DNA of 42,519 bases from Bacteroidales bacterium UBA1182 (GTDB lineage: Bacteria; Bacteroidota; Bacteroidia; Bacteroidales; Bacteroidaceae). Positions 32,379 to 40,647 of the stretch are shown in pieces (position 1 is the stretch's first letter; each line of letters starts with the position of its first letter). The notes under the pieces were generated by a model, which was not told the DNA's origin, did not search any database, and worked only from the letters and a program-made list of their open reading frames with translations. The translations under genes and the position numbers were made by a program. The stretch spans positions 1-42,519 of the forward strand of contig DBYQ01000050.1 of NCBI GenBank assembly GCA_002310015.1, written 5' to 3'.

Positions 32379-33298
32379 TTCAACCTATGTATAGGACTTT
32401 GAATGAGTACCTGACGGGAGTGTTTCCGGGGCGGGTTATCAAAATTGCGGTTAATGCGAAATTGGGATGCCCTAACCGCGACGGAAGCATAGCGCGGGAG
32501 GGATGCATATACTGCAATAACCTTACATTTAATCCCGGATATGCGGCAACCGATATATCAGGCAGCATAATGCCTCAGTTGGAAAAGGGCATAAGATTCA
32601 ACAGCCGAAAGGGGGAATGCTACGGATACTTGGCATACTTTCAGTCTTATACAAATACTTACGGGCCTACAGACAAGCTCATAGAATTATATGAAGAGGC
32701 TCTGCAATATCCAGGTGTAAAAGGTCTGGTCATTGCTACACGTCCTGACTGCATCAGGCCGGACCTGGCCGATTGGTTTGAACTAAGATTCGGCCGCAGA
32801 GCACCATTGGGACATCCCCACCTGCTTTTGGAAATAGGTATTGAATCCACCAATGACCATACACTTGAGCTGATAAACCGTCATCACACATACCAGTGTG
32901 CTGCAGATTGCATTAGCGATCTGAATGAACGCGGCATTGATACAGGAGCACACCTGATACTTGGCCTGCCGGGTGAGACTGAACACGATTATTTGACACA
33001 TGCCGAGCGCGTATCGGCCCTGCCCATTAAGACGCTCAAGCTGCATCAGCTGCAAGTGGTTAAGGGAACCAGACTGGCACAGATGTATCGGGAAGACCCT
33101 TCACAAATCAGGCTTTTCACTGCGCAGGAATATGCAGAGACTGTGGCCCGATTCATAAAAACCGCCAGAAAGGAGATATTTTACGACCGGTTTGTATCGG
33201 AAACCCCGCCCTCAATGCTCATTGCCCCCGCATGGGGACTCAAGCCTCAGGCTTTCAACCAAAAACTGAATCAACTGTTCACAGAGAATTTCAAATAA
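32375..33298 (+). CDS. Radical SAM protein, TIGR01212/YhcC family
   Basis: A 307-residue radical SAM protein with the cluster-binding cysteines as C32-x11-C44-x2-C47 (GCPNRDGSIAREGCIYC), the wide spacing typical of the YhcC/YtqA group. LLEIGIESTNDHTLELINR near 150 and HLILGLPGETEHDYL near 195 are standard radical-SAM barrel motifs. The biological substrate of the family is not firmly known to me. ATG 32375 overlaps the C10 peptidase stop; MYRTL at 32387 is an alternative start. Confidence 0.88.
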   Translation: MIQPMYRTLNEYLTGVFPGRVIKIAVNAKLGCPNRDGSIAREGCIYCNNLTFNPGYAATDISGSIMPQLEKGIRFNSRKGECYGYLAYFQSYTNTYGPTDKLIELYEEALQYPGVKGLVIATRPDCIRPDLADWFELRFGRRAPLGHPHLLLEIGIESTNDHTLELINRHHTYQCAADCISDLNERGIDTGAHLILGLPGETEHDYLTHAERVSALPIKTLKLHQLQVVKGTRLAQMYREDPSQIRLFTAQEYAETVARFIKTARKEIFYDRFVSETPPSMLIAPAWGLKPQAFNQKLNQLFTENFK

Positions 33299-33329
33299 TT
33301 TGTATTGTCTGTATTATTTAGTAGATTTG
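33299..33329 (+). promoter_or_regulatory. Promoter of the Dcu transporter gene
   Basis: TTTG at 33299-33302, 19 bases, then TAGATTTG at 33322-33329: the full Bacteroidetes consensus, 26 bases before the ATG at 33356. Confidence 0.65.
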
Positions 33330-33355
33330 CAGTAAAGGATACTAACATTTAGCTT

Positions 33356-34732
33356 ATGAGTTTTGTCATGATTATTCAGCTGCTTATTGTGCTGCTGGCT
33401 TTATATGTGGGTTCGCGTTATGGTAGTCTGGCTCTTGGAGCCATATCAGGCATTGGATTGGCTATTCTTGTGCTGGGTTTCGGCATGAAACCGGGCAATC
33501 CCCCCACAGACGTTATCTATATCATAATTGCAGCCGTAACCTGCGCCGGTATCATGCAGGCAGCCGGCGGCATGGACTGGCTCATACAGTTGGCTGAAAG
33601 GCTGCTAAGAAAGCATCCTGAACATATTACTTTCCTTGCACCGCTGTGTACCTTTTTCCTTACAGTACTTGTGGGTACAGGCCATGTGGTTTATACGCTG
33701 ATGCCCATCATCTGCGATATCGCCCTCAAGAAAGGTATCCGTCCGGAGCGCCCGTGTGCTGTGGCATCCATAGCATCCCAGGTGGGTATCACCTGCTCGC
33801 CTATAGCGGCAGCAGTAGCATCATTCGTCATTATCAGTAATGACAACGGATTTGACGTGAACAACCTTCAGGTTATAGCCATAACCATCCCGGCCTGTCT
33901 TTGCGGACTCATGGCTGCTGCGCTGTGTTCTTATAAACGCGGCAAGGATCTGGATAAAGACCCGCAGTTCCAGGCACGCCTGGCCAATCCGCAAATGCGC
34001 GAGTACATGTACGGTGAAACTGCATCCCTGCTTGACAAGGAGGTCGATAAGCATGCCAAATCATCAGTTTACATATTCTTAGGGGCATTATTGGTCATTG
34101 TACTGTTCTCATTCTTCCAGATTATAGGACATGACATCAGGCCTGAGGTGGCTACGGGTAAATTTGCGGCCGATGGCACCGAACTGACCAAACCCATAGG
34201 CATGAACATAATCATCCAGATTGTGATGATTACGGCTGCAGCCTTTATGATCATATTCTCAAAGGCAAGCCCCAAGAAAGCCATTGCCGGCCCGGTTTGG
34301 CAGTCAGGTATGGTTGCCGTGGTAGCCATATACGGCATCGCATGGCTGGCCGACACCTATTTCAGCAACTATCTGCCACAGATGCAGTCAGGCCTTGAGG
34401 GCATTGTAAACAACTATCCCTGGACCATTGCATTGGCATTCTTTGCCGTCTCTGTGCTCATAAACAGCCAGGGAGCCGTAGTAGTGGCCATGCTGCCGTT
34501 GGCCTACTCTCTTGGCATTCCAGGCCCCATTCTGCTTGGTGTACTGCCGTCAGTCTATGGATATTTCTTCATCCCCAACTATCCGTCAGATATTGCAACG
34601 GTAAACTTTGACCGTTCCGGCACTACGGTGATAGGCAAATATCTGCTCAATCACTCATTCATGATGCCAGGTCTTGTAAGCGTAATTGTGAGTACTATTG
34701 TGGGTACCATCCTGACCAGCCTCTTCTACTAA
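33356..34732 (+). CDS. Anaerobic C4-dicarboxylate transporter, DcuA/DcuB family
   Basis: A 458-residue polytopic protein with the Dcu pattern: ALGAISGIGLAILVLGFGMKP near 27, GTGHVVYTLMPIICDIALKK near 102, RPCAVASIASQVGITCSPIA near 126 and VYGYFFIPNYPSDIATVNFD near 395. Dcu transporters exchange fumarate, malate or aspartate for succinate during anaerobic respiration, which fits the fumarate-reducing, succinate-producing metabolism of Bacteroidales. It has its own promoter and is followed by a separate small gene. Confidence 0.92.
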   Translation: MSFVMIIQLLIVLLALYVGSRYGSLALGAISGIGLAILVLGFGMKPGNPPTDVIYIIIAAVTCAGIMQAAGGMDWLIQLAERLLRKHPEHITFLAPLCTFFLTVLVGTGHVVYTLMPIICDIALKKGIRPERPCAVASIASQVGITCSPIAAAVASFVIISNDNGFDVNNLQVIAITIPACLCGLMAAALCSYKRGKDLDKDPQFQARLANPQMREYMYGETASLLDKEVDKHAKSSVYIFLGALLVIVLFSFFQIIGHDIRPEVATGKFAADGTELTKPIGMNIIIQIVMITAAAFMIIFSKASPKKAIAGPVWQSGMVAVVAIYGIAWLADTYFSNYLPQMQSGLEGIVNNYPWTIALAFFAVSVLINSQGAVVVAMLPLAYSLGIPGPILLGVLPSVYGYFFIPNYPSDIATVNFDRSGTTVIGKYLLNHSFMMPGLVSVIVSTIVGTILTSLFY

Positions 34733-34761
34733 AATCACACAAAGGGAAACAACCCTTTTGG

Positions 34762-34777
34762 TATCTTTGTATCTTTG
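34762..34777 (+). promoter_or_regulatory. Two tandem -7 boxes for the gene at 34786
   Basis: TATCTTTG occurs twice back to back (34762-34769 and 34770-34777) just before ATG 34786. The leader would be under 10 bases if the second is used, so the transcript may be nearly leaderless. Confidence 0.4.
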
Positions 34778-34785
34778 CATGAGAT

Positions 34786-35334
34786 ATGGAAGACCAGCTT
34801 TACTATACGATGTTTGAGGATCGTCTTGTAAAAGAGATGCTCAAGATTTGCACTGATGCAGGGATGCTTCAAGGTATTCTTCTGCGCTCTGATGACATTG
34901 ACCTAAAATGGAAGGAACTGGCACCGGAGTATATTGCCGATGGTGTCAAGGAGATTGCCGCATACCCCACAGTTTCAATTGCATGGGCCGGTTACATAGG
35001 TTTAGCCGTGGCCTGCTGGTGGAACCGTGACTGGAACAAGCTGAAAGACCAGCCCTACAGTGTTCTGCTGGGACCTAACGGATTCGATGACATGGATGAC
35101 CATATACTCAAGGATATACTTGGACTGTTGCCTGACGGCAAGCAGGCACAGCAGATAACCGCTGTGATGCAGAGTTGCGCCCAGACTGCAGTGACGTTCA
35201 TCCGTCAGGAGCATATAGAACCGCAAAGCAAGCGAGCCTTCTATGTCTATGCCCGGGCCGTACAGGTAATGTTCCAAATAGGCGCCGCCATAGAACTGCA
35301 CCGCCTGGGCTATGAGATGAAGAAGCTACAATAG
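34786..35334 (+). CDS. Conserved-looking cytoplasmic protein of unknown function, 182 aa
   Basis: A 182-residue mostly helical protein without signal peptide. Notable segments are WAGYIGLAVACWWNRDWNKL near 66 and DQPYSVLLGPNGFDDMDDHI near 87, with ELHRLGYEMKKLQ at the end. I recognise no named domain. Codon use and length suggest a real housekeeping-type gene. A REPIN-like palindrome begins at the last base of its stop codon. Confidence 0.65.
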   Translation: MEDQLYYTMFEDRLVKEMLKICTDAGMLQGILLRSDDIDLKWKELAPEYIADGVKEIAAYPTVSIAWAGYIGLAVACWWNRDWNKLKDQPYSVLLGPNGFDDMDDHILKDILGLLPDGKQAQQITAVMQSCAQTAVTFIRQEHIEPQSKRAFYVYARAVQVMFQIGAAIELHRLGYEMKKLQ

Positions 35335-35404
35335 TGCAATTGGGGACAGACCCCTTTTGCTCATTTTGCAAAAACGTGCAAAAGGGGTCTGTCCCCAATT
35401 GCAC
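35334..35404. repeat. 71-bp REPIN-like palindrome, copy 1
   Basis: Perfect 28-base arms (GTGCAATTGGGGACAGACCC then CTTTTGCA, and its complement) around a short spacer containing CATTTTGCAAAAACG. It is identical base for base with 37133-37203. It lies between the converging genes at 34786 and 35414 and probably folds into a terminator on both strands. Confidence 0.9.
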
Positions 35405-35413
35405 GTTTTTTCA

Positions 35414-36154
35414 TCAAACTGGGAAGAGCTCTTTCAGGTACTTCTGGTATTTGCGGGAGACGGGAAGTGATTCCTCTCCTACTTTCAATGTGTCCCCCTT
35501 ATACGAACTTACATATTCGCTGTTGACCAGGAATGCTCTGTGGACACGTATAAATTGCTCACCAAGTACGGATTCCCATTGGGCTATTCCGGTCTTGTTA
35601 CGAAGTTTACGGCCATCGGATACATGTATAAGAACCTCGGTATCACATGACTCCACATAAACTATCTCACTGGGTAGCAGTGAAACCTTTTTCCTGTCCG
35701 AGCAGAACGTAATTGGAGACTCCATCTCCGGATGATTCTTGCCCAACCAGCGATCCAGCATAGCACCTCCTATAGCCAGCAATGACACCATTGTGGAAAT
35801 GAACAACGGATTCATTACTCCGGTGTCATTCGGGAACATCAACGGATTTGCATAGTTTTTTCCTTGTATATAAACATAAGTACCCGAAGGCTGGAAACTG
35901 TAAGAAACAATCAGCAGAAGGTATTCCAGTATCATTATGGCAAGAACCACATATATGGTATTGCGTATTCCCTCACTTTTTTTCCTGAATGATATCTTGG
36001 GCAGCATATACTGAGCGGCAAGAGCACCAGGCAGGAACATGATTCCCATGAACAAGGCTCTAACAAATGGAATGTTTTCAGTAAAAAGCATAACTATCAG
36101 CGCCGCTATCAACACTGACACTATCCAATAAGCAATAATAATGGTTGTTCTCAT
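35414..36154 (-). CDS. Membrane-bound LytTR-family regulator
   Basis: A 246-residue protein: four hydrophobic helices in residues 1-135 (IIAYWIVSVLIAALIVMLF, FMGIMFLPGALAAQYM, TIYVVLAIMILEYLLLIVSY, LFISTMVSLLAIGGAM), then a LytTR DNA-binding domain at about 150-245 (VSLLPSEIVYVESCDTEVLI, then FIRVHRAFLVNSEYVSSYKG). It is a one-component membrane regulator rather than a response regulator, since no receiver domain is present. It is divergent from a pair of small membrane proteins, with a long inverted repeat between them, so it may control that pair. Confidence 0.82.
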   Translation of the reverse strand: MRTTIIIAYWIVSVLIAALIVMLFTENIPFVRALFMGIMFLPGALAAQYMLPKISFRKKSEGIRNTIYVVLAIMILEYLLLIVSYSFQPSGTYVYIQGKNYANPLMFPNDTGVMNPLFISTMVSLLAIGGAMLDRWLGKNHPEMESPITFCSDRKKVSLLPSEIVYVESCDTEVLIHVSDGRKLRNKTGIAQWESVLGEQFIRVHRAFLVNSEYVSSYKGDTLKVGEESLPVSRKYQKYLKELFPV

Positions 36155-36232
36155 AAATAAGAAAAGGTTAGGTCTTTTTCAAATACCGTGTACGAAGATA
36201 GTGAATCACAAAAGCATTTCCCAATAATATGG

Positions 36233-36284
36233 ATGTCAAATCCTCTTTTAGTCTGATTCTGACTTTTACAGAAGGATTTGACAT
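36233..36284. promoter_or_regulatory. 12-bp inverted repeat between LytTR gene and membrane-protein operon
   Basis: ATGTCAAATCCT (36233-36244) and AGGATTTGACAT (36273-36284), perfect, 28 bases apart; the spacer holds a smaller AGTC/GACT pair. It is a candidate operator or stem-loop in the divergent region. Confidence 0.5.
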
Positions 36285-36349
36285 GCAGCCCTGTCCGTTA
36301 GAATGGGATATAGCACCATAAAAAGTAAATCGGAATTAATCCGCCCCCT

Positions 36350-36357
36350 TATCTTTG
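36350..36357 (+). promoter_or_regulatory. Candidate -7 box for the small membrane-protein pair
   Basis: TATCTTTG matches TAnnTTTG 24 bases before the ATG at 36381. No -33 TTTG, so an activator such as the divergent LytTR protein may be needed. Confidence 0.45.
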
Positions 36358-36380
36358 CAGTAAACCTAAAAACAAAAAAT

Positions 36381-36749
36381 ATGGAAGAAGAAATCATTGA
36401 AGAAGTAGTAGAGGAATTTATTGACAAACCATCCTTTTTAGCTTACCTGTTACCTACATTACCACCTGTAATAATGAGCCTGCTTACCTTATTGTTAATA
36501 GCAGTACTCTTTTGCGGATGGAAGGCTCCCCGCTGGGTCAAGCCTTTCGGATCTATTGCCGTTGCTTTGGCATTTATAGCATGGCCTTGGAAATTCATTG
36601 GAGCTTTTCTGGATATAAAACTAGCTGGAGCCGTTGCACCTATGGCATTTTTTGACGGATCTCAAATCATGATTATCATTTTCCTTCACGGATTACTGAT
36701 ATTTCTTGTTTCACGCATTATCGTTTTAATCCAAAAGGAACGTTATTAA
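36381..36749 (+). CDS. Small membrane protein, 122 aa, three helices
   Basis: From ATG 36381: an acidic N-terminus (MEEEIIEEVVEEFIDK), then three hydrophobic segments (YLLPTLPPVIMSLLTLLLIA, VKPFGSIAVALAFIAWPWKF, IMIIIFLHGLLIFLVSRIIV). The motif GWKAPRWVKPFG between helices 1 and 2 is echoed by AWKAPGKISSAG in the next gene, so the two may be distant paralogues or subunits of one complex. No known family is recognised. The frame extends upstream to 36303, but the A-rich leader and -7 box favour 36381. Confidence 0.6.
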   Translation: MEEEIIEEVVEEFIDKPSFLAYLLPTLPPVIMSLLTLLLIAVLFCGWKAPRWVKPFGSIAVALAFIAWPWKFIGAFLDIKLAGAVAPMAFFDGSQIMIIIFLHGLLIFLVSRIIVLIQKERY

Positions 36750-36768
36750 CCATTAAACTTGAATTATT

Positions 36769-37128
36769 ATGGATTTTGAAGCTTATAACAGTTTTTGGGG
36801 ATATGTCCAATATACATTCGAATCACTTACTACATTTGATACTATAGTGTTCGTTATTCTCCTGTTGGCAACCATAGCCATTGCATGGAAGGCTCCCGGC
36901 AAAATCAGTTCAGCAGGAAAGGTAATCATCACCATGTGTCTGATATGCTTCTTCGTTGACCTTCTCAGGACTCTCAATGAATACAGGACTTTTGGTTATA
37001 TGGACCCGAAAGGCTACCAGCATGCATTGGTTGACAACGTATCTTCAATCGTTTCTTGTATAATTGTCGGTGCTGTAACCTACATAATCAACAACATCCT
37101 CTACATCATCCGCACTCCCCGGATCTGA
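36769..37128 (+). CDS. Small membrane protein, 119 aa, three helices
   Basis: Three hydrophobic segments (TIVFVILLLATIAIAW, VIITMCLICFFVDLL, IVSCIIVGAVTYIINNILYI) and the shared motif AWKAPGKISSAGK. It starts 19 bases after the previous gene and is surely co-transcribed. Function unknown; the partner relation with the 122-residue protein and control by the LytTR regulator are inferences from position. Confidence 0.6.
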   Translation: MDFEAYNSFWGYVQYTFESLTTFDTIVFVILLLATIAIAWKAPGKISSAGKVIITMCLICFFVDLLRTLNEYRTFGYMDPKGYQHALVDNVSSIVSCIIVGAVTYIINNILYIIRTPRI

Positions 37129-37132
37129 AAAC

Positions 37133-37203
37133 GTGCAATTGGGGACAGACCCCTTTTGCTCATTTTGCAAAAACGTGCAAAAGGGGTCTGTCCCCAATTG
37201 CAC
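37133..37203. repeat. 71-bp REPIN-like palindrome, copy 2
   Basis: Identical to 35334-35404, with the palindrome extended outward by a few bases (AACG/CGTT). It lies between the membrane-protein pair and the carboxynorspermidine decarboxylase gene, ending 2 bases before the latter's stop codon. Confidence 0.9.
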
Positions 37204-37205
37204 GT

Positions 37206-38348
37206 TTAAAGGCGGGATTTAAAGTCCTGATAACTGAAAGACTTAATTAAAGTGTAGTCTGAGCCCTGTTTCAGATAGATTGACGGCAGGGGCATACCGT
37301 TAAAGGTGTTGTTCTTGACCATGGAGTAGATGGCCATATCCTCAAATATAAGGGTCTGGCCCTCTTTTAACTGGGTATCAAATGAGTAATCCCCTATTAT
37401 ATCGCCCGATAAGCAGGTAGGACCGCCAAGACGATACGTGTACGCCTTTTCCTGTGGCTGGCCGCTCTCTTTTAGCGGGGGCCGATAAGGCATCTCCAGC
37501 ACATCGGGCATGTGGCATGCGGCCGATGTATCCAGGATGGCAATGTCCATAGCCCCCTCATGATGCTGCACCTCAAGTACCTTGGTATGCAGATAGCCGG
37601 CATTGAGGGCTATTGCCTCACCCGGCTCCAGATAAACCAGCAGACCGTAGCCCTGCTTCATGCGGTTGATGCAACGCTCCAGACGCGGAATGTCATAATC
37701 CTCACGGGTAATGTGGTGACCGCCGCCAAAGTTCACCCACTTCATCTTGGGGAGCCACTCACGGAACTGCTCCTCAAAGGCGTTCAGCGTGATCTCCAGG
37801 TCATCAGAGTTCTGCTCACAGAGAGTATGGAAATGCAGCCCGTCAAGCAGACCGATAGTCTGGGCCGATGCCTTACGGAACTCCTCAAGAGTTACACCCA
37901 GCCTGCTGCCGGGAGCGCAAGGATCATATATGGCGTGCTCCGTGGGTTGTGTTGAAACCTGCGGATTTATTCTCAATCCCACCTGCAGACCTGCCTGCTT
38001 GGCACGCTGGCCTAACAACTCCAGCTGACGTATTGAGTTGAAGACTATATGGTCACAGATACTCAGAATCTCAGGGAAATCCTCCTCACGGAATGCAGGT
38101 GAAAAGATATGGTTCTCACGACCGGGCATCTCCTCGTGGCACAAGCGAGCCTCAAAGAGGCCGCTTGCGGTAGCTCCACAGAGATATTGTGATATTAAAG
38201 GATAGACAGCATAGCAACTGAACGCCTTCTGGGCCAGCAGGATGCGGCAGCCCGTACGGTCCATCACACCGCGCAGCACCTTGAGGTTATCCTCCAGGCG
38301 GTCACGGTCAATGACGTAACACGGGGTCTGCAGTTCAGTCGCATTCAT
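37206..38348 (-). CDS. nspC: Carboxynorspermidine decarboxylase
   Basis: A PLP enzyme of the alanine-racemase-fold decarboxylases, 380 residues. It decarboxylates carboxyspermidine (or carboxynorspermidine) to spermidine (norspermidine). The PLP lysine is Lys41 in LLAQKAFSCYA; HFHTLCEQN near 167 and VNFGGGHHITREDYD near 215 are family motifs, and YLEPGEAIALNAGYL near 247 contacts the cofactor phosphate. It is the last gene of the polyamine run, 3 bases after the synthase gene. In gut Bacteroidales this pathway is the usual route to spermidine. Confidence 0.93.
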   Translation of the reverse strand: MNATELQTPCYVIDRDRLEDNLKVLRGVMDRTGCRILLAQKAFSCYAVYPLISQYLCGATASGLFEARLCHEEMPGRENHIFSPAFREEDFPEILSICDHIVFNSIRQLELLGQRAKQAGLQVGLRINPQVSTQPTEHAIYDPCAPGSRLGVTLEEFRKASAQTIGLLDGLHFHTLCEQNSDDLEITLNAFEEQFREWLPKMKWVNFGGGHHITREDYDIPRLERCINRMKQGYGLLVYLEPGEAIALNAGYLHTKVLEVQHHEGAMDIAILDTSAACHMPDVLEMPYRPPLKESGQPQEKAYTYRLGGPTCLSGDIIGDYSFDTQLKEGQTLIFEDMAIYSMVKNNTFNGMPLPSIYLKQGSDYTLIKSFSYQDFKSRL

Positions 38349-38351
38349 AGG

Positions 38352-39617
38352 TTAATCCACCATTACGGGGTTCTCATCCACAACCCAAGGCAGGCCCCAC
38401 TTGTTCAGGGCCTCCATGTATGGATCGGGATCAAACTCCTCAACGTTGAACACACCGGCACCCTTCCACTGGCCGGTCATAACCATCATTGTACCTATCA
38501 TGGCAGGAACGCCTGTGGTGTATGAGATGGCCTGTGAGCCCAGCTCCTTATAGCACTCCTGATGGTCACAAACGTTGTATATCTTGATGCTGCGTTTCTT
38601 GCCGTCCTTGGTACCGGTATAGATGCAGCCGATATTGGTCTTGCCTACTGTGCGCGGGCCCAATGATGCGGGATCGGGCAGCAGAGCCTTGAGGAACTGG
38701 ATGGGAACTATCTCCTTACCCTCAAACATAACGGGATCGGTGCGGAGCATACCTACGTTCTCAAGACACTTCATGTGAGTAAGGTAGCTCTGACCGAATG
38801 TCATGAAGAACCTTATGCGCTTTACACCCGGAATGTTCTTGGCGAGTGATTCAATCTCCTCATGATGAAGCAGATACATATCCTTCATGCCTACCTGCTC
38901 AAAGTTGTACTCGCGCTTTATCTCCATTGGCTTGGTCTCTACCCAGTGGCCGTTCTCCCAGTATGAACCGTTGGCCGATACCTCACGCAGGTTGATCTCG
39001 GGGTTGAAGTTGGTTGCAAAGGGATAACCGTGGTCACCGCCGTTGCAGTCCAGGATGTCGATGGTGTCTATCTGATCAAAATAGTGCTTGAGGGCGTATG
39101 CTGTGAATACGCTGGTCACGCCCGGATCAAAACCTGTGCCCAGAATACCCATGATTCCGGCATCCTGGAAACGCTTCTGATATGCCCACTGCCAGGAGTA
39201 GTCAAAATAGGCGGTGAAGCCCTGCTCCTTGCAGCGCTTCTCATATATCTTGCGCCACTCGGGATCCTCGGTATCCTCGGGCTCGTAGTTGGCTGAGTCA
39301 ACGTAGTGCACTCCGCATGCAAGGCAGGCGTCCATGATGGTGAGGTCCTGATATGGCAGGGCCAGGTTGAGTACTACATCGGGCTTGACGCTCTTGATGA
39401 GGGCTATCAGATCTTCCACGCTGTCGGCGTTCACCTTAGCGGTCGTAATCTTGGAGCGGCTCTTGCCTTGGGCCTCAATCTTCTTCTTGAGGTCGTCACA
39501 CTTGCTTACTGTACGGCTTGCAATGCAAATCTCATCAAACACTGCGTCGTTCTGGGCGCATTTCTGAATCGCTACCTGGGCTACACCTCCGCAGCCTATT
39601 ACTAGTACCTTTCCCAT
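38352..39617 (-). CDS. Carboxynorspermidine synthase (saccharopine-dehydrogenase family)
   Basis: An NAD(P)H enzyme of 421 residues that reductively condenses aspartate semialdehyde with putrescine (or diaminopropane) to carboxyspermidine (carboxynorspermidine). The Rossmann start is VLVIGCGGVAQVAIQKCAQN (4-23). VLNLALPYQDLTIMDACLAC near 91, GILGTGFDPGVTSVFTAYAL near 157 and DCNGGDHGYPFATNFNPEIN near 190 are characteristic of the CASDH group. Its pairing with the decarboxylase supports this over lysine biosynthesis. A fold-back repeat lies directly upstream. Confidence 0.92.
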   Translation of the reverse strand: MGKVLVIGCGGVAQVAIQKCAQNDAVFDEICIASRTVSKCDDLKKKIEAQGKSRSKITTAKVNADSVEDLIALIKSVKPDVVLNLALPYQDLTIMDACLACGVHYVDSANYEPEDTEDPEWRKIYEKRCKEQGFTAYFDYSWQWAYQKRFQDAGIMGILGTGFDPGVTSVFTAYALKHYFDQIDTIDILDCNGGDHGYPFATNFNPEINLREVSANGSYWENGHWVETKPMEIKREYNFEQVGMKDMYLLHHEEIESLAKNIPGVKRIRFFMTFGQSYLTHMKCLENVGMLRTDPVMFEGKEIVPIQFLKALLPDPASLGPRTVGKTNIGCIYTGTKDGKKRSIKIYNVCDHQECYKELGSQAISYTTGVPAMIGTMMVMTGQWKGAGVFNVEEFDPDPYMEALNKWGLPWVVDENPVMVD

Positions 39618-39649
39618 AGTTATATTTTTTTCTGATTTCTTCTAACCCC

Positions 39650-39783
39650 GCAAATTTTACTACTACCATTGCTGGACTACGGCCCCTCTGGGGCCTATCC
39701 CTCCCACGCCCTTTGGGCGCGGGCCCCTCCCTCTAACGCGCCGAGGGTGGCGACGGTCCTGCAACGGTAGTAGTAAAATTTGC
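39650..39783. repeat. 134-bp GC-rich fold-back element inside the polyamine run
   Basis: Terminal inverted repeats of 23 bases (39650-39672 and 39761-39783, starting GCAAATTTTACTACTACC) with one mismatch. The interior is very GC-rich with local hairpins (GGCCCCTCTGGGGCC, CGCCCTTTGGGCG) and no ORF. It occupies almost all of the 169-base gap between agmatinase and the synthase gene, ending 3 bases before the agmatinase stop codon. Confidence 0.75.
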
Positions 39784-39786
39784 TTA

Positions 39787-40644
39787 TCACAACTTGAGAC
39801 TTAATAACAATTCTCTAATAATCTTGCAGGCTGCTGCTGTTGAGGCTCCGGTCTGGTCGTAGGGCGGGCAGAGCTCGTTTACGTCCAGGGCTACGATGTT
39901 GCAGCTGTTGCAGACTGTATATATTGCTTCTATCAATTGCATGAATGTTACGCCACCGTACTCGGGGGTGCCGGTGCCGGGGAACACTGAGGGATCCATC
40001 ACGTCAAGGTCTATAGTAAAGTACACGGGCACCTGACCCAAAGCAGCGACAGTTTCCTTAAGACCGTCAAAACTGAAGGGATGCAGGTCAGTGTGGCCTT
40101 CACGGGCCCACTGCCACTCGGCACGCTCACCGGAGCGGATGCCGAACTGATGGATGCGGCCATCACCTGTCAGGTCATGGCAGCGGCGCAGAACGCAGGC
40201 GTGTGAGAGCTTCACGTCAAGGTACTGGTCACGCAGGTCAGTGTGGGCATCAAAGTGGATGATGTGCACATCAGGGTGTTTCTTGAATACCTCACGGAAG
40301 GCGCCCAGGGTTACCAAGTGCTCACCTCCTATCATGAATGGGATCTTGCCGTCAGCAAGGATGGTGGCAGTGCGCTCTGAGATTTGGGCTAAAGCCTTCT
40401 CTGCACTGCCTATGCAGAGTTCTATGTCACCGCTGTCAAACACGCTGATGTCTTCAAGGTCACGGTCCAGCCAGGGGCTGTAGGTCTCCAGACCGAATGA
40501 TTCACTGCGAATAGCGTGAGGGGCAAAACGAGTGCCTGGGCGGAATGACGTAGTGGAATCAAAAGGAGCGCCAAAGAGAACTATGCGGGCATCCTTGTAA
40601 TCGGCATCACAGCCTATGAACGTCTCTACGTTTCTGTTCAGCAT
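39787..40644 (-). CDS. speB: Agmatinase (ureohydrolase)
   Basis: Hydrolyses agmatine to putrescine and urea with a binuclear manganese site. All metal ligands are visible: His109 in GGEHLVTLG, Asp132, His134 and Asp136 in HFDAHTDLRD, and Asp212 and Asp214 in FTIDLDVMDPS. GTGTPEYGG near 224 is the usual following motif. The length of 285 residues is typical. It starts 3 bases after the SpeE-like gene and provides the putrescine used by the carboxyspermidine enzymes. Confidence 0.94.
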   Translation of the reverse strand: MLNRNVETFIGCDADYKDARIVLFGAPFDSTTSFRPGTRFAPHAIRSESFGLETYSPWLDRDLEDISVFDSGDIELCIGSAEKALAQISERTATILADGKIPFMIGGEHLVTLGAFREVFKKHPDVHIIHFDAHTDLRDQYLDVKLSHACVLRRCHDLTGDGRIHQFGIRSGERAEWQWAREGHTDLHPFSFDGLKETVAALGQVPVYFTIDLDVMDPSVFPGTGTPEYGGVTFMQLIEAIYTVCNSCNIVALDVNELCPPYDQTGASTAAACKIIRELLLSLKL

Positions 40645-40647
40645 CGC

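Noticed and set aside
38352..39617. Lysine-pathway saccharopine dehydrogenase
   Set aside because: Adjacency to carboxynorspermidine decarboxylase and agmatinase and the DCNGGDHGYPF motif fit carboxynorspermidine synthase better.
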